From positions 124,001 through 188,000 of the forward strand of contig JADJEQ010000016.1 in the NCBI GenBank assembly GCA_016709025.1: 64,000 nt of DNA, given 5' to 3'. The position numbers were made by a program, and so were the translations under genes. This DNA is from Bacteroidales bacterium. Lineage in GTDB: Bacteria > Bacteroidota > Bacteroidia > Bacteroidales > Lentimicrobiaceae. Of the stretch, positions 63,991 to 64,000 are shown piece by piece. Position 1 is the stretch's first letter. Every line of letters starts with the position of its first letter. The notes beneath the pieces are model-generated. The model saw nothing but the letters and a program-made list of their open reading frames with translations. It was not told the DNA's origin and made no database searches.

Positions 63991-64000
63991 AAAATAAATG

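Overview
The window looks like chromosome from a glycan-degrading member of the Bacteroidota (Bacteroidales/Marinilabiliales-like, possibly environmental). The evidence is two SusC/SusD pairs in polysaccharide utilisation loci (PULs), a type IX secretion (Por) sorting tail, a hybrid two-component PUL sensor, many lipoproteins with a Cys right after the signal peptide, and several TAnnTTTG-type -7 promoter boxes. I see no phage, plasmid, IS element or CRISPR array.

Layout. 1-2.1 kb: the 3' part of a PNGase F-related protein with a Por sorting tail. 2.6-22.3 kb: a beta-glucan/cello-oligosaccharide PUL on the minus strand. In transcription order it holds SusC, SusD, a GPH sugar symporter, GH94 cellobiose phosphorylase (one frameshift), a PKD lipoprotein, GH9, an HbpS-like protein, an aldo/keto reductase, GH5, GH3 (bglX) and an SMP-30 lactonase. 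A divergent cupin-AraC regulator sits at the SusC end. Its logic is outer-membrane import of cello-oligosaccharides, periplasmic trimming by GH9/GH5/GH3, cellobiose import, and phosphorolysis to glucose-1-phosphate plus glucose. 22.9-25.3 kb: an ABC exporter and a GNAT-like protein. 25.6-29.5 kb: a three-subunit biotin-dependent acyl-CoA carboxylase operon. 29.7-33.3 kb: a three-gene two-component cluster.

33.8-49.4 kb: a fructan PUL organised like the known Bacteroides levan/inulin loci: sugar-porter MFS, PfkB fructokinase, SusC, SusD, a surface lipoprotein, GH32, a thioredoxin-like protein, GH32, and a convergent fructose-type hybrid sensor. It is visibly more AT-rich than its surroundings. 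It carries at least a dozen single-base frameshifts, several in homopolymers, so it is either decaying or badly sequenced. A tRNA-Arg(CCG) lies just beyond it with its 3' end facing the locus.

50-64 kb: a small repeat-domain lipoprotein, an eIF-2B-family isomerase-like protein divergent from class II fructose-bisphosphate aldolase, two paralogous universal stress proteins around a SPOR protein, ruvB, queG, arginine deiminase, an M16 peptidase, a small membrane protein and a P-loop kinase.

The most unusual structural signal is in the intergenic DNA. At least nine gaps hold short tandem arrays with periods close to 7 bp but different unit sequences (for example ggaggtc, aatccgc, tttcagg). They often start within a few bases of a stop codon and sometimes supply it. 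One gap (53.2-53.6 kb) holds five copies of a ctttgNgcttg motif at 77-104 bp spacing, and 62.33-62.47 kb holds a perfect 48-bp palindrome beside a nested inverted repeat. I did not find an obviously new protein system; the repeat families and the frameshift cluster are the parts most worth following.
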